64,000 nt of DNA from Salvelinus alpinus (taxonomy: Eukaryota; Chordata; Actinopteri; Salmoniformes; Salmonidae): the NCBI RefSeq assembly GCF_045679555.1, contig NC_092092.1:9891190-9955189 (forward strand). Reading direction: 5' to 3'. Shown here in pieces: positions 1-28,500 of the stretch (position 1 is the first letter of the stretch; each line of letters begins with the position of its first letter). A program made the position numbers and the translations under genes. A model generated the notes under the pieces. That model saw only the letters and a list, made by a program, of their open reading frames with translations. It did no database searches and was not told the DNA's origin.

Positions 1-297
1 TTGTAGTTGGCTAGCTAGCAAGCAAGGGATAAGAACGTTGCCAGCCAGTATGGCAATGGAACATTTGGAACGAATTACTTCCACAGATACAGAACAAAAA
101 GACTGAACGACTGGGTTGCGTCTATAGCAACCGAACCGATAGAACAAACAACCAGCCGGCTTGGGTAGCTACCCTAGATTTGTGTCTGGATTATATATTG
201 TGGAAGGATGAAATAGTATTAATAAATTCACCAAAATAACATTTTTTATGAAAATATGTCAATCATTATTTGAATATGTTGGTAATCCATTGTATAG
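1..297. other. Unassigned sequence
   Basis: No gene, RNA or complete repeat is recognised. The first 30 bases contain GCTAGC-type runs that recur elsewhere in the window. Confidence 0.4.
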
Positions 298-405
298 AAG
301 TGATAATGCCCTCGAAGCCGGTGTTTGGAGGATATATTAGCACAGGCCTAACAACACACGTGCCAATATATCCTCCAAACACCGGCTTCTCAGGCCTTAT
401 CACTT
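298..405. repeat. Short palindromic inverted-repeat element
   Basis: Two arms of about 46 bases (298-343 and 360-405) are near-perfect reverse complements around a 16-base loop. The outer ends read AAGTGATA and TATCACTT. This looks like a fold-back or miniature DNA transposon with no coding capacity. No target duplication could be assigned. Confidence 0.7.
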
Positions 406-644
406 AATCATCAACTGATTTCAGCCAGTTTATAGCTGTGGATATACTACATTGTTTGAATGTTTAAATATTGGCAGGTAATCTGAAAAATGTATGTAAT
501 CATTTGTCTAAAACTGACTAGCTAGCTAACAAACATACAGTGCAGATCAATTCTTCAAAGTCATTATTTTACACAATGTCTTATCACCGCACTGGCACAC
601 CATGGTTTACCAACTCCCTGACCTTTATACCATCAGAAGAGGTT

Positions 645-1105
645 CTGACTATTTATTTCACCAGGTAAGTTGACTGAGAATACATTCTCATTTACAGCAA
701 CAACCTGGAGAATAGTGACAGGGGAGAGGAGGGGTGATGAATGAGCCAATTAGAAACTGGGGATGATTAAGTGGACATGATGGTATGAGGGCCAGATTGA
801 TAATTTAGGCAGGACACCAGGGTTAACACCCCTACTCTTACAATAAGTGCCATGGGATCTTTAATAACCACAGAGAGTCAGGACACCCATTTAACATCCC
901 GTCTGAAAGACAGCACCCTACGCAGGGCAATTTCCCCCAATCACTGCCCTGGGGCATTTGGATATTTTTTTAGACCAGAAGAAAGAGTGTCTCCTACTGG
1001 CCCTCCAACACCACTTCTAGCAGCATCTGGTCTCCCATCCAGGGACCAACCCTGCTTATCTTCCGAGGTAAGCCAGCAGTGGGATGCAGGGTGGGATGCT
1101 GCTGA
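645..1105 (-). repeat. 5S rRNA-derived SINE (SINE3-like)
   Basis: Read on the minus strand, the head (about 1,000-1,105) resembles 5S rRNA: AAGCAGGGTTGGTCC-like and ATGGGAGACCAGATGCTGCT motifs, i.e. the internal control region. It is followed by a unique body and a tail containing GAATGTATTCTCAGTCAACTT. A better-preserved copy of the same family lies at 48,846-49,205. The open frame at 852-1,112 is incidental. Confidence 0.8.
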
Positions 1106-1108
1106 CCC

Positions 1109-1306
1109 CTAGAGGTAGTAGGCTACAGCTATGACCGGAAGTTACTTTTTTGTAGGAGGTTAGGAGAATTTACACAGCAGGCTAGGATAATTAACATGGC
1201 ATGTTAGGAGATTTAAGTTAAGGTTAGGAAAAGGGTTAGCTAAAATGATCTCCTAACCTGCTATGAAAAGTCACTTCCGGTCGTAGCTGTAAGCTACTCC
1301 CTCTAG
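1109..1306. mobile_element. MITE with about 40-bp inverted ends
   Basis: The first ~40 bases (CTAGAGGTAGTAGGCTACAG onward, through GACCGGAAGT) are matched in reverse by the last ~40 (ACTTCCGGTC to CTCTAG). The inside is AT-rich with TTAGGAGA-type repeats and no coding potential. It abuts the head of the 5S-derived SINE. Confidence 0.65.
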
Positions 1307-2635
1307 TCACAAACATCACAACAAGGTTTGTGTTCATTCTTGTATTCTAATTTCTAATTCTATGATGCAAAGCTTCTTCATGAATCCTCATCCATAGACA
1401 AATGTTAGAAGACACGTTTGATTTTATCCAAACTGAAATAATAAAAAACATTCTTGGTAAAAAATAGGCACACAATAAAATCCTTCTAAGTTCAATGTAA
1501 CACACAATTCTAAATATAATAACATTACATTCATTGTTTTACTTTTGACGATGATGAAAGGTGTCTTCAGCCTTCCAGCGAATTACAGAACATAAATGAT
1601 AAGACAAGGCCCTCTGGTGGTGTGTACCAACTATGAACTCTCTCTCTCTCTTGCTCTCTCTCACTCTCTGTTTCTCTCACACACACTATTCACAGTGAAG
1701 AGACAGAAAAGTACAAGACGTGTTATAAATTATACTCTTTATGCAGCATAGGTCACTACAACATTTGGCATTCTCACAATAAACTGACTTGGTAAATAAC
1801 ATATTATATTGTGAATAAAATACACAAGTTCATATTCAAATGGGCAACTGGAAATAACTTCAGCAGCAAAATTATGAAAACTTAAACGCCCCTTTTTTTG
1901 TGTTGCAGACAGCCACCCACTACAAGTGAATGCAGTCTGGGGACATGGTGGATCCCAGGTTGTGCCAGAAGGTGTTATGGCTTTGTTTGGTGAGATCACA
2001 TGTCTTATCGAGTTTGGTCAAGCTGAAATGGAGATCTTGAGAAAATGGGCACCTGCCTCCTGGGTTGCATCACTTCCTGTGACCCTTTTTTTTTCTTTTT
2101 TCGTTTGTATGTCTCTGGTTTTAACCAGCATGATTTTTAAAGCTAAAAGTAAAAGAACATGAGCTTAAAGTAAAATAACAAATTACAACACTGAAGTAAG
2201 AATGTGAACTGAGAACATGCTGGAACTCTGATTTGCAACTTATGTGGAGAAAATCAAGCCTAAGAAAATAAGACCTTGAAGCTGTCCTTTTCAACGTTGT
2301 GACACATACATCACACTGCATTGTAGTCATGACTCAAAATGTGATACAATTTTATTTTGACACAGTGTATTTGGCCTAGATTTGGAAATCTATTCATCTT
2401 GAGACAGGTCTCCCTTGTGAAAGGGGAAAAACATCTCTATGGAATTTCTGTACTTGTAAAAGATAAATACAAAAACCTCAAAAAGCCAATTCTCACACAA
2501 GTCTCCAAAGCTGAACTGCTAATCAGGTCCTTGCTGTGTAGGCCGTAGATGGCCAGCCAGGTCACCCCTGATACAAATCAGTACTTGACATAGGAGATGA
2601 CATGGAAACCAGGCACTAGGGGCATAGGCTGTTTT
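1307..2635. other. Unassigned, AT-rich; pyrimidine microsatellite
   Basis: A CT/CA-rich simple repeat lies at about 1,640-1,690. Short open frames at 1,739-1,999 (-), 1,926-2,162 (+) and 2,121-2,330 (-) have no domain or splice context and are considered chance. Confidence 0.4.
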
Positions 2636-2848
2636 TTTATTTCTTTTATTTAACTAGGCAAGTCAGTTAAGAACTAATTATTTTTTACAATGATGGCCTA
2701 CACCAGCCAAACCCAGACGACACTGGGCCAATTGTGCGCCGCCCTTTGGGACTCTCAATCACAGCCGGTTGTGATACAGCCTGGAATCGAACCAGGGTGT
2801 CTGTAGTGATGTCTCTAGCACTGAGATACAGTGCCACTCGGGAGCCCA
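2636..2848 (-). repeat. tRNA-derived SINE, minus orientation
   Basis: The reverse strand starts GGGCTCCCGAGTGGC, has a B-box-like GGTTCGATTCC and ends in the tail AGTTAAGAAC/CTAGTTAAATAAA. The same family recurs at 10,314-10,500, 11,957-12,050 and 47,606-47,826. The head resembles leucine tRNA; family naming (SlmI-type) is from memory. Confidence 0.8.
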
Positions 2849-3317
2849 AAAGCAGGTTTCAGTTACCTTCAAGTAGGTTTCAGTTTTGCTAGGGCATGAA
2901 AGGAACAGAATACCCATTGGAGAGAAACACAGGAGAGGACAACAGAATGGTTACCATTTAACTTGGGTCAGGATTGGTTAGTCAATTTAGAATGTGCTGA
3001 ATCCTAACTTGAGATGAGTATCTAGATATGTGCGTAAAACGTAAATGTTCCCTATCTGTTCTTCTCATCAAAACATGGTTTAGTTCAGAATGGACTGTGC
3101 TGCTCACCCTGGCCAGCGTGTCTCATTCGTCTCTCCTGATCACTCACTGTCCATGTCTGCCTGCAGGGGAAAGAGAGATTCACACCATTGGAGAAGAGAA
3201 AGGCCAAATATCCAAGTAGGCCAAATATCTCAGTGTCAACGCAGATCAACATAATGCACTTGTACTATCTGAACGTCTTGTTTTTTTTCACTAACTGGAA
3301 GGAATAACCAGCATCAG

Positions 3318-3440
3318 AGAGATGCAACGCTAGGGTTGTGGGTTCGATTCCCACGGGGGACAAGTACAAGAATGTATACACTCAGTACTGTAAGTCGCTC
3401 TGGATAAGAGTGTCTGACAAATGACTTAAATGTATGTGTC
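3318..3440 (+). repeat. tRNA-derived SINE, 5'-truncated
   Basis: B box GGGTTCGATTCCCACGGGGG is followed by TAAGTCGCTCTGGATAAGAG and AAATGACTTAAATGTA, a typical salmonid SINE body and tail. The tRNA A-box half is degraded. Confidence 0.75.
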
Positions 3441-3446
3441 CAAGTG

Positions 3447-3575
3447 TTTGTGTGAGGTAGGGTGAACAAGCATACACACGAGTGCTTGGACAGATACATT
3501 TAAGTCATTTGTGTGAGGTAGGGGGAACAAGCATACACACGAGTGCTTGGACACATACATTTATTAAGTAATTTG
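3447..3575. repeat. Two-copy tandem duplication, about 61 bp
   Basis: The block containing GAACAAGCATACACACGAGT and TGCTTGGACA occurs twice in direct order with only one or two differences. Confidence 0.7.
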
Positions 3576-3854
3576 TGTGCAGAGGGAGAAACAGACAATC
3601 AGAGGACAAGAAGGGAGGTCACGGGACCACAACTAAGGCTGCATTCATAACAAGTGGGAAACTCTCACAATGCTACTTGTAAACCGGGAGGAACGAGTTG
3701 TGTGTGTTCATGTGCTTTGAACTCGTTGAGAACGGCGATTGGCTGATGGCAAACAAGCTGTTTCAACCATAAACTAAAGGTACAGCTATCACGTTCAAAA
3801 ACGATATCAATAAATCAATGTTTTTAATAAATAATGTTTTGTTGTCGCATTTAA

Positions 3855-5140
<1,286 letters not shown>

Positions 5141-5149
5141 TCTGATATT

Positions 5150-5270
5150 CTGCATAGCAGCAGGGACATGTTGTTGGGTCTATGGAGATTGCATGGCTGT
5201 GTGCTCAATTTTATACACCCGTCAGCAACTAATTTTAAGGGGTGTCCACATACTTCTGTATATAGTGTAA
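5150..5270. mobile_element. Tc1/mariner terminal fragment
   Basis: Matches the known end of a fish Tc1-like element: TTTATACACCCGTCAGCAAC then GGGGTGTCCACATACTT and TATATAGTGTA. Only the end is present, with an internal gap and no transposase. Confidence 0.6.
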
Positions 5271-5589
5271 TTTCCAACATATCTCGTGTGTCCAGTAGGC
5301 TGCGCCTCATTCACAACCTGGAAAAGTTTTTATCTTCAGTAAAAAATAAATAAATAATTACAGACGGGAAAGGTCTGTAACATAGCCAAACACATATTTT
5401 TTTAGCCACGGTTTGCGAGGTAGTATTTTGTTGTGGAGAGCCCAGAGCACACGCTGCCCAGCATACTCTCTCTCATTAGGCGCGCTCTGGCATTCGGAAA
5501 GAACAACCTTGCAGCAGAATCGAACAGCCTGGACTGAGTGGTAGACGTAACATAGTAAACGTAACTCCAGAGATGTATTGTAACGTTTT

Positions 5590-7085
5590 GTATTTATTTA
5601 TTTTATTTTTATTTAACCTTTATTTAACTAGGCAAGTCAGTTAACTTCTTATGGCTGCAGGGGCAGTATTGAGTAGCTTGAATGAAAGGTGCACAGAGGT
5701 TCCCAGAGTAAACGGCCTGCTCCTCAGTCATAGTTGCTAATATATGCATATTATTATTAGTATTGGATAGAAAACACTCTGAAGTTTCTAAAACTGTTTG
5801 AATTATGTATGTGAGTATAACAGAACTCATATGGCAGGCAAAAGCCAGAAAAAATCCAAACAGGAAGTGGAAATTCTGAGGCTGGTAGATTTTTAACCAA
5901 GCTCCCATTGAAATCACAGTGAGATATGGATGAGTTTTCACTTCCTACAGCTTCCGCTAGATGTCAACAGTCTGTAGAACTTTGTCTGATGACTCTACTG
6001 TGAAGGGGGGCCGGATGAGAGGATAATTAGTGAGGTCTGCCATGAGGTGACCATTCTTTGACCATGCGCGTTCACATGAGAGGGAGCTCCGTTCCATCGC
6101 TCATCTGAAGTCAATGTAATTCTCCGGTTGGAACGTTATTCAAGATTTATGTTAAAAACATTCTAAAGATTGATTCAATACATCGTTTGACATGTTTCTA
6201 TGGACTGTTACGGAACTTTTGGACATTTCGTCAGGTTTTAGTGAACGCGCTTCCCTGACGTTGGATTTGTATACCAAACACACGACAAAAATAGCTATTT
6301 GGACATAAATGATGGACATTACCGAAAAAAACAACAATTTCTTGTGGAAGTGGGAGTCCTGGGAGTGCAAAGGTAAGTGAAGATTTATAATGCTTTTTAT
6401 GAGTTTTGTTGACTGCACTATTTGGGCGGGTAACTGTATGGCTTCCTTTTGTGGCTGAACGCTGTTTTCAGATGATTGAATATTGTATTTTGCCGTAAAG
6501 CTTTTTGAAATCTGACACAGCGGTTGCATTAAGAACAAGTGTATCTTTAATTCTATGTAAAACATGTATCTTTCATCAAAGTTTATGATGAGTATTTCTG
6601 TTATTTGACGTGGCTCTCTGCAATTTCTCTGGATATTTTGGAGGCATTTCTGAACATGGCGCCAATGTAAACGGAGGTTTTTGGATATAAATATGAACTT
6701 AATCGAACAAGACATATATGTATTGTGTAATATGAAGTCCTATGAGTGTCATCTGATGAAGATCATCAAAGGTTAGTGATTAATTTTATCTCTATTTGTG
6801 CTTTTTGTGACTCCTCTCTTTGGCTGGAAAAATGGCTGAATTTTTCTTTGAGTTGGTGGTGACCTAACATAATCGTTTGTGGTGCTTTCGCTGAAAAGCC
6901 TATTTGAAATCGGACACTTTGGTGGGATTAACAACAAGATTACCTTTAAAATGGTATGAGATACATGTATGTTTGGCGCCCTGCACTTTCACTGGTTGTT
7001 GTCATATCGATCAGTATCAATCCCGTTAACGGGATTGCAGCCATAAGAAGTTTTTAAGAACAAATTCTTATTTACAATGACGGGT
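5590..7085 (-). repeat. SINE tail split by a TTAA-specific element
   Basis: The SINE tail (minus) is present at 5,590-5,644 and resumes at 7,054-7,085 (TTAAGAACAAATTCTTATTT). The gap is exactly the element at 5,645-7,053. Confidence 0.75.
5645..7053. mobile_element. Non-autonomous piggyBac-like element (TTAA target)
   Basis: Both ends carry CTTCTTATGGCTGCA in inverted orientation (the right end reads TGCAGCCATAAGAAG), and TTAA flanks each side (5,641-5,644 and 7,054-7,057; three extra T on the right). The uninterrupted SINE tail has one TTAA at this site, as expected for piggyBac-type insertion. The 1.4 kb inside has no long open frame or transposase motif; the 187-codon minus frame at 6,152-6,715 is unrecognised and low complexity. 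Confidence 0.7.
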
Positions 7086-7357
7086 TGCTGTCATACCTGG
7101 TCCATAGACTGCTTTTCTTTTAAAAACATGTAATTTTGGAATTTGGGTAAACTATCCCTTTAAATAACCTTCTGTCTCATGTGACCATCCCCCCCCCCCC
7201 CCCAAAATGAATGTTGTAAAAAATTATAATATAATTAACACCTATCTTTTCCCACTAGCACTGACTTTGCTGATAAATACTTTGTTGAGGGAAATGTACT
7301 TGATACGATTGTGATGGGTTGTTGTCTCACCTAGCTATCTTAAAATGAATACACTAA

Positions 7358-7412
7358 TTGTAAGTCACTCTGGATAAGAGCGTCTGCTAAATGACTCAAA
7401 TGTAAAATAAAA
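7358..7412 (+). repeat. SINE tail fragment
   Basis: TAAGTCACTCTGGATAAGAG followed by CTGCTAAATGACTCAAATG is the 3' part of the same SINE family as 3,318-3,440. Confidence 0.7.
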
Positions 7413-7715
7413 TATATTTTTTAAAGTTTATCGTACTAATTTGAGTATCCTGATTTAAGTTTACTATGTTACGTCTAGTCTATGAGACCAGGCTGAATCG
7501 AAGCAGCAAGATAGGTGGCAGAATCCTGCAGTTTAACTGGATTTAACAACAGTATGGGGCTCTGTCCTCGAATGAAGAGGAAGCTAATCGATTTATTTTA
7601 ATCTTCTTGGTTTGGACAGGAGTAGCCTAATATCATGCAAATGAAAGCCAACATTTTTATGTGGACCGTTTACATAGCGGCAACATGTTTACATGCTGAT
7701 TGATTTTAGTTCAAG

Positions 7716-22303
<14,588 letters not shown>

Positions 22304-22957
22304 ATGCAGCCCCGTCACCCTACCACCCTATTCAGAGCCCGACCCGGGAACCCCTCTCTGTCTAGACCAGGAGGTATTTGAGGGCCGGAACACTACTGGT
22401 TTTCAACTTCGCATTTTAACTAGAGACTCATGTTTCTACCCTTTGCAAGAGAAAAGAAGACGAATCAACAAAGAAAGAGACATTGTCATGATAATGCATG
22501 AGTAAGTTTCACTCAGAGTTTGTCCTCCTGAGACTAACGCTCAACTCTGACTGTCGTCTGTTGGTGTAGTGAGTGGTTTTAACATGACTGTATGCTGTAA
22601 ATGGCTTGATATCCTGCCACTGGCAATGATATCCTTTATCAGCTAAATAATCAAATCAGCCTACATTTCAAACTAGACATGCTCGGGTGTGTGGAAAGAA
22701 GATGTCCGCACCTCACAAGCAGACATATTGTGCTTCATCACAACGTCCAATGTCGTAGACAACCACAAAACAATGACATTGTCTCGGGTTGAACGTGTTA
22801 ATGAAAAATCTAAATCTCCTTGTTTCAAAAGAACACCGAGCTATGAATACCCAGCTACCTGACATGTGATGCTGACGGCTTTGAGTGTAGGGCCAGACCA
22901 GAGAGCTGTTGTGGTTGAACACATCACTAATTATTAACACTGCTGAGACAGACAATG
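22304..22957 (+). other. Probable 3' UTR and downstream sequence of the PPxY gene
   Basis: Follows the TAG of exon 5. No clear AATAAA signal was located, so the transcript end is not placed. The plus-strand open frame 22,233-22,505 overlaps exon 5 in another frame and is not called. Confidence 0.4.
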
Positions 22958-22960
22958 CCT

Positions 22961-23028
22961 ATGTCTCAAATGGCACCCTAATCCCCATGTAGTGCACTAC
23001 ATAGGAAATAGGGTCGCATTTGAGACAC
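22961..23028. repeat. Palindromic MITE, short copy
   Basis: ATGTCTCAAATGGCACCCTA and its inverse around AGTGCACTAC. Same family as 37,514-37,620, 47,273-47,385 and 56,254-56,402. Confidence 0.7.
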
Positions 23029-23139
23029 AATCAAAGTGTGTTCACTCAGGGACAGTTGACCAGAGACTGTTTGTCTTAACCCAGGTCAGACTAACTATAC
23101 GCAGAGAAACTCACCATGACCCTGACGTTTTATGACCCT

Positions 23140-23252
23140 GACGTTTTTTTTTTTTCACTGTCGATTAGGGGCTCGTAAGTAAGCATTTCACTGTAAGGTC
23201 TACTACACCTGTTGTACTCGGCGCATGTGACTAATAAAATTTGATTTGATTT
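23140..23252 (+). repeat. LINE 3' tail (L2-like)
   Basis: GTAAGCATTTCACTGTAAGG, CACCTGTTGTACTCGGCGCA and AATAAAATTTGATTTGATTT: the end of a salmonid non-LTR element, heavily 5'-truncated. Confidence 0.7.
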
Positions 23253-24819
23253 ACCTCCTGGGCTAAACTGGAATGGGTTTTTTCAATGTGTTTAGACTGA
23301 GATACTAACTATGCAAAACATTCATATTATGTGTGACCCAAATCAAACAAACATATGAAAGTAATAGTTAAATAGCTGAACCAAAAAGGGTAAAATAGGT
23401 ATAAAATAGATATAAATGACCTATCCGCTTTAAAAAAAAGTTTACTCTAACCACGTTTCCATAAGACAGTTTTTATGCGAGTAAAGTCATACCTTATAAA
23501 AATGAAATCACTACAGCTGTGATGGAAACAAGAAGTTTCAGTACAATGTTATAAATGCTGACAGATCATTTGTTCGTTCGACATGGTGGGATCTTTTTGT
23601 GTCTGTAAAATGTATTATGTGGGAAATGGTGGTGGAAACTCGTTTATGCACAAATATTGATATAACAACCATCGTATCGAAGTAAACTTGGAGTCACGCG
23701 ATGACATGGTGTGTGTGGTCCTCCCACTACAACTGGGGAATCCATGCAGTTTATTAGAATACAGATTAAATAAATTATGAACTTCACAGGGTGATGAAAG
23801 TGCACAGTGATCTTGATGCTCCTTTCCAATAAATATTGAGGATCTTATTCTTGTGATCGATGCTTGACTGCCATATGACAAAAATAAATCCCTATCCATA
23901 ATCTCCTCATGTAGACTAGCCTACCCGCACTGTATCTACAAGCTGTTGGCTAGAGCGAACGTGCCAAGACCAATGAGCCTGTCCTCCTACAGCTCCCCCC
24001 ACCAGCCTCCATTGCAGGTTAGGCACATTTGCTATTTAACGTAGAGGTGAAAATGCGATGACAACATATTGAACTTTAGACTTTTATTTAGTACATGAAA
24101 ACTTAAGCAAAAAATAAAATTGTGTGTGTCCTACGTCATCGCTCACTGATTTTTATTTGCAAGAAGTCAGTTTGAATTACACTAGTGGAAAAATTTCCAT
24201 ATTTTCTTTATGCAATTTATTGAATATTCACATGAAAATCTGTCGCAAATTGAATGGAAAACTAGCTAGTGAGACAAATTAGTTCAGATTTGTTGTATTA
24301 ACTTGACCTATATTCATCTGATAGGATTGCTATCAACCTTACTGTCAAGGTGTCAAAAGGGAACACTCCTGCATCTGTTCATTGACGTTTGTTAAAGTGA
24401 GTTAATTTGGCTGTTTTTCTCTACCAGGCACAAATATGTCCATAACATAGAATAGATGGTGAGTAATGTCAGCGAAGGGAGTAGCGACCTCATTTTGACC
24501 TCTCCCTCTTTGCAGAGTTTCTCTCCCCAAACCCAATCTTCCCCTAAGCACTTACAAATCTTATAACACATACAACAGCGCTCTAAACTACAGCGCTCAT
24601 CAGTTATTAGAGGGCCTCCATCAGAAGTGTTTTGACAAGCTGTCGTGTTGTGGTGAATGTACCAGGGCATTCGTAATGTATTCCACACTCCCCTGCATTC
24701 CACTGGGAGGAGTTGACATACCATCTGTAACTCAAACTCTCAAAATAAATGGCACCTAACTCACTCTACAAGTTCTGAGTAAAGTATGATCTGTAAAATA
24801 CTATAAACATCCTGCCATC
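23253..24819. other. Intergenic, no gene recognised
   Basis: Unassigned DNA. Minus-strand open frames at 23,615-23,899 and 24,392-24,724 have no recognisable domains and no convincing splice sites. Confidence 0.4.
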
Positions 24820-25070
24820 ACACTGGCACAGACGTCAGTCCAACTTCTAGTTTTGATTTTCATTTGGAGGAGTTGTCAACTACTGTGAATTCAACTTCAA
24901 CAACAAAACATCTCACCATGTCATTGGATTTAGGTTCAAAGTTTGGCGAAAGACAAATTCCCTTACGTTGATGACTTTTTTTCAAATTGAATCAGTTTTA
25001 CACATTGATTCATTTTTTTGTTGTTGAAATAACATAGAAACATTGATTCAACCAGTTTTTGCCCAGTGGG
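24820..25070. repeat. MITE with CCCACTGGGCA-type ends
   Basis: Left end ACACTGGCACAGACGTCAGT and right end ACCAGTTTTTGCCCAGTGGG are the two ends of a common fish miniature element. The interior has GTCATTGGATTTAGGTT and CTTACGTTGATGACTTTTT. Confidence 0.65.
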
Positions 25071-25559
25071 ATATCTATTTGGAGTTTTGTTATTCTCCAG
25101 AATGTGAATGGGTTTTACACTAAATTACAAGTCAACACCCAACGTTTCTTGAACCAGGGTCATCAACACGAAATTATGTGAGGTAGTTGGCTATAAGATA
25201 ACGCATAGGCTGTGAGTTAATGATTAATGAGAGTTCTTTAGAATACACAGTGCTGCTAAAAAGTGTGATATTACTTCACTCTGCTTCGTAGGTTCTTTAA
25301 AAAACAAAACGTTTTTACATCAGCTCTCCGTGGTCTGTATGGAGAAAACAGAGGGGAAGCTTGAGCCTTGAGACACCCTGTGGTTACTTCAAGAACTATA
25401 GACCACATTCACACTTGATACAGGGGTGGTTTTAGATATTGATATTTTCCCAAACGATACTAAAATATTCCCAACAATGAAATACCTTTGGATACACAGG
25501 AAATTGTTCTCTTAACTAAGCTTAAAATTCCAACAACAGACTGCTGATGTCATGATTAT

Positions 25560-28500
25560 ATATAAAACTTTATTGGATGGAATGACATAGGTATGTCTTC
25601 TTAAAGCACAACAAGTCATAAAGGTGCCTGTTGAATAAACTTTCGACCAGTCACATTTCCAAGAGTGCAGGATCGATGACACCGGTCACCACAGCAACAC
25701 AGGAAGCTCTGAGGAATTCCCTTGGAACATCCAGAATCCTCATCACGCAGTAGCTCAGTTCCACAACATTCACGACAAAGGAGTCCGCTGTTGAACAGAA
25801 CCTTTCAAATCCAAACTGCCCAGTCCATAGAAAGAGTAGGGTTTGTACTTCCACAGAGTGGAGTAGGAATGAGAGTCATCAGTCTTTAGAACATGCCAAC
25901 CAGTTTGAATTTGCCCTCCTGTTTATTGGGCACTATGTTGATGAAGGTCTTGTAGAGTACAGTTCCCGTGGGCAGCTTGGTGATGACCTTGAAGGTCTCA
26001 GAGCTGCGTGGGGCTGGAACATACACCTCCTTAGTGAACCTGACAATGCCGTCCTCCAGGGCATACAGGGTGTTGTTGGTTCCAATCCCCACCTGAGAGA
26101 GAAAGAGAGAGGTGGGGAAGAGAGATTAGTTGACAATCAACCAGCCACCTACAGACATTTGAACGCTTCCAGGGGTGTACTCACTAGGAACCAAACGAAA
26201 CAGCGAGGGACCTACCTGAATTTGTCCTAATAGAAACATAGTTCTTCGGAGTAAATGGTTTCTTTTGAAAAACGTTTTGCTATGATGTCCAACGAATGAA
26301 TACACCCCAGGATATTAACAGTGACAGTGTGAAACCTTACATGTGCTCCTGGTTGCCACCTCATGAGCCTCTGTGTTGCTAGGATGTTGCCAGCATGGAC
26401 AAAGTTCCCTGAAGATGGATGACAACAAAACAGAAGAGTTAGTTAGATAATGCAAACATGAAGTGTGTAGGATCTAATGTTGTCACGATACCAGTATTGC
26501 GATACTTCGACACCTAATTTTCCATGGCAAAAAGATAAAGCAGAATAAACACTTTGGACTTTCAAAAACGACTGTATGAAAGTGTGTGTGACAAACTCAG
26601 CAAAAAAAAAGAAACGTCCCTTTTTAAAGGACCCTGTCATTCAAAGATAATTCGTAAAAAATCCTAATTGCTTCACAGATCTTCATTGTAAAGGTTTTAA
26701 ACACTGTTTCCCATGCTTGTTCAATGAAACATAAACAATTCATGAACATGCACATGTGGAACGGTCATTAAGACACTACAGACGGTAGGCAATTAAGGTC
26801 ACAGTTATGAAAACTTAGGACACTAAAGAAGCCTTTCTACTGACTCTGAAAAACACCAAAAGAAAGATGCCCAGGGTCCCTGCTCATCTGCGTGAATGTG
26901 CCTTAGGCATGCTGCAAGGAGGCATGAGGACTGCAGATGTGGCCAGGGCAATAAATTGCAATGTCCATACTGTGAGACGCCTAAGACAGCGCTACAGGGA
27001 GACAGGACAGACAGCTGATTGTCCTCGCAGTGGCAGACCACGTGTATCAACACCTACAGGATCGGTACATCCGAACATCACACCTGCGGGACAGGTACAG
27101 GATGGCAACAACAACTGCCCGAGTTACACCAAGAATGCACAATCCCTCCATCAGTGCTCAGACTGTCCTCAATAGGCTGAGAGAGGCTGGACTGAGGGCT
27201 TGTAGGCCTGTTGTAAGGCAGGTCCTCACCAGACATCACCGGCAACAACGTCGCCTATGGGCACAAACCTACCGTCGCTGGACAAGACAGGACTGGCAAA
27301 AAGTGCTCTTCCCTGAAGAGTTTTGTCTCACCAGGGGTGATGGTCGGATTCGCGCTTATCGTCGAAGGAATGAGCGTTACACCGAGGCCTGTACTCTGGA
27401 GCGGGATCGATTTGGAGGTGGAGGGTCTGTCATGGTCTGGGGCGGTGTGTCACAGCATCATCGGACTGAGCTTATTGTCATTGCAGGCAATCTCAACGCT
27501 GTGCATTACAGGGAAGACTTCCTCCTCCCTCATGTGGTACCCTTCCTGCAGGCTCATCCTGACATGACCCTCCAGCATGACAATGTTAGTCACATGTCTG
27601 TTGTCTGTGGAATTTGTTCAGTTTATGTCTCAGTTGTTGAATCTTGTTATGTTCATACAAATATTTACACATGTTAAGTTTGCAGAAAATAAACGCAGTT
27701 GACAGTGAGAGGACGTTGCTTGTTTCTTTGCTGAGTTCAGTGTGAGACACAGTGTGTGACATAGTGCTATAGCTTGGAAAAGAAACACGTGATTCTGGGT
27801 GACAAAATCAGATGGTTTTTTTTCCAACATTAGGACTGATTTCCTCAAGAAATGTAGTCCGATTCATGTTTTGTTTCCTTGCCACGATACCTCTTGAGTA
27901 TCGCGATACTGGTATCGTGACTGCCCTAGTAGGGTGAAAGACATAACATGCACCTCACAGAGATGTCAGCACTAAGCATACTGACAAATAAACAGCATTA
28001 ACGTAGCTACCATCTGTTTTCTTGAAGCCATATCTGCGACCAGGGCTCTTTCCACCGAGGTTCTTGCTGCTACCGCCTGCCTTCTTGGACGCGAACCGAA
28101 CCCAGTCCGCAAGAGAGGACTGGCAAGGGAGCAGAAGACCTGCAATTTCATTGAGTTAACATTGTAGTTTGGAAACATTGTAACAGTTGTAGCAAGGGGA
28201 TACAATGACTGTCTGGCTTGTATAATGACAGTGGGCTGTTCAATGCCATTTGTGATGCTCAAGCAATGCTAGCAACTTCTTTCCAATGTAGGTAGCTAGT
28301 TGTCGGATACACCAGCTGTAGTCCCAACATGACCAATCTCTCAAACTTAAGGCAGCATTCTGCCTTCTCCTTAGTTCTCAGGCATTCGTTTCACCCACGA
28401 CTGCCTCATGTGAACTACAATCGAAAACATATGGCCCTTAACTTTCATCAGTGAGAAACAATCCTTCAAATAAAAGATAGTTATTGTAGCAGTTGTGCAC

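Larger units (their letters stand above)
26482..27921. mobile_element. Inverted-repeat element GTCACGATACC, host of Tc1-like no. 3
   Basis: Ends GTCACGATACCAGTATTGCG and CGCGATACTGGTATCGTGAC are inverted repeats of about 25 bp. Without the nested element it is only about 300 bp, so it is a MITE-type insertion in an MRPL27 intron. Confidence 0.7.

Noticed and set aside
298-405. Strong hairpin read as a transcription terminator
   Set aside because: Too long, no transcript context, and typical of fold-back transposons in fish.
6152-6715. 187-codon minus-strand frame in the TTAA element
   Set aside because: No transposase motif or recognisable domain; AT-rich sequence and no start or splice context.
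25651-25854. 67-codon minus-strand frame just downstream of MRPL27
   Set aside because: Lies in the MRPL27 3' UTR before the probable polyadenylation signal; no domain.
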